Assembly (NCBI GenBank): GCA_007693875.1
Contig: RECT01000318.1
Coordinates: 1-6,521, forward strand
Reading direction: 5' to 3'
DNA: 6,521 nucleotides
Source of the DNA: Spirulina sp. DLM2.Bin59
Lineage (GTDB): Bacteria > Cyanobacteriota > Cyanobacteriia > Cyanobacteriales > Spirulinaceae
This document shows, in pieces, positions 5,835 to 6,521 of this stretch (position 1 is its first letter; each line of letters begins with the position of its first letter). Under the pieces are notes generated by a model, which worked only from the letters and a program-made list of their open reading frames with translations, was not told where the DNA came from and did not search any database. The position numbers and the translations under genes were made by a program.

Positions 5835-6521
5835 ATGCTCAACCTGCAACGCTGGCTCACCCCCCTTATGGCCCTAGGGATTGGTGTCGCTAGCTCTGCC
5901 CTTGCTGCCCTGCCCATGTCCGCCCAAACCGTCCAATTCGATAGTCAACGGGTGGATCAAGACCGATTCATCCTCATCGCTTCTCCCTTTGGCGTAGAGC
6001 GGCGAGCCTACCAACTGTTAATCCTCGAACAACTGACGAACCAACGCCGTTGTTGGCAGGAATCCGACAACAACCCCACCCGTGTTGATCTGCTCCTCAA
6101 TAGTTTTGACTTCACCAACATCTGTGGCCGGATGACGGACAGTAACGGCTATTCCCTGCGCATTGGCGGTGAAGATTTAGGCTGGCGGTTGATTTTCACC
6201 ATTGTGCCCCAGGGCAATGAGTTGGTGTTAATGGCCACCTCCCCCCGGGAGCGCAACGTTCAAATTCCCATTGGCCGCACCCGGGGCTTTGCCGAAGGTC
6301 ATTTAAAAATTCACCTCGATAATGGCTGGGAACTGACCCGCCGCACCTATCAAAACCGTCCCCTCGGCCATGTTTACCTCTGGGGCAATCCCCAAATGGT
6401 TTCAGTTCCCGAAGGCGGCCCGGTGGGGATTAATCAACCCACGGCCCTCCCCGCTCCTGATCGCGAAATCATCATCACACCCCTACCACCCCGCACGGAA
6501 CCCCTCCCCGCTCCGCCCCGC
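5835..6521 (+). CDS. Exported DUF3747-family protein, C-terminus cut by window edge
   Basis: An open frame of 229 codons runs off the right edge without a stop. Residues 1 to about 30 form a signal peptide: basic start MLNLQRW, hydrophobic core to about residue 24, and possible cleavage after SALA (24) or MSA (30). The mature part begins QTVQFDSQRVDQDRFILIASPFG and continues with LLILEQLTNQRRCW (61-74), LLNSFDFTNICGRMTDSNGYSLRI (87-110) and GEDLGWRL (112-119). I recognise this pattern as DUF3747, an uncharacterised family known to me from cyanobacteria. Cys73 and Cys97 could form a disulfide after export. From about residue 190 the chain becomes rich in Pro and ends PLPPRTEPLPAPPR at the edge, resembling a linker to a further domain or the envelope. 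The destination (periplasm, thylakoid lumen or outside) cannot be told. It lies 42 bp after trmD in the same direction. The function is unknown, and the family call is from memory. Confidence 0.85.
   Translation, partial: MLNLQRWLTPLMALGIGVASSALAALPMSAQTVQFDSQRVDQDRFILIASPFGVERRAYQLLILEQLTNQRRCWQESDNNPTRVDLLLNSFDFTNICGRMTDSNGYSLRIGGEDLGWRLIFTIVPQGNELVLMATSPRERNVQIPIGRTRGFAEGHLKIHLDNGWELTRRTYQNRPLGHVYLWGNPQMVSVPEGGPVGINQPTALPAPDREIIITPLPPRTEPLPAPPR

Noticed and set aside
1..6521. A hidden mobile element, defence system or CRISPR array
   Set aside because: No transposase, integrase, toxin, nuclease or regularly spaced repeats were seen. Nearly all of the window is accounted for by five recognisable genes.

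Overview
The window looks like chromosomal DNA from a cyanobacterium. Three things point there. The palindrome GCGATCGC (HIP1), typical of many cyanobacterial genomes, occurs 11 times in 6.5 kb. There is an adjacent cyanophycinase and cyanophycin synthetase gene pair. The last gene matches a protein family (DUF3747) that I know only from cyanobacteria. I cannot name the species.

Layout. Positions 1-1307, minus strand, hold most of ccs1 (ResB/CcsB family), a membrane protein for thylakoid c-type cytochrome maturation; its C-terminal end lies beyond the left edge. A 91-bp gap with a hairpin and a short direct repeat follows. Positions 1399-4017, minus strand, hold cphA, a complete 872-residue cyanophycin synthetase. 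After a 121-bp gap comes cphB (cyanophycinase), minus strand, which I start at 4969 rather than at the longer open frame beginning at 5038. The cphB-trmD gap (4970-5090) is the divergent control region; it carries a 9-bp inverted repeat whose arms each contain a -10-like TATACA facing one of the two genes. On the plus strand, trmD (5091-5792) encodes the tRNA m1G37 methyltransferase. A 42-bp gap with a good ribosome binding site leads into an exported DUF3747 protein (5835 to the right edge), which is cut off in a proline-rich tail.

How the genes work together. CphB and CphA are the degrading and synthesising enzymes of one nitrogen reserve, multi-L-arginyl-poly-L-aspartate (cyanophycin). They lie in the order cphB-cphA on the same strand and are plausibly co-transcribed. 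Ccs1 follows in the same direction but belongs to electron-transport assembly. TrmD is translation housekeeping. The DUF3747 protein is of unknown function and is probably exported.

I see no insertion sequence, prophage, CRISPR array, tRNA or rRNA, and no sign of horizontal transfer. The gene content is ordinary for a cyanobacterium. The points most worth a second look are the symmetric divergent promoter region, the peptidase-like HxxEH motif in the CphA N-terminal domain, the Glu at a catalytic position of TrmD, and the uncharacterised DUF3747 protein.
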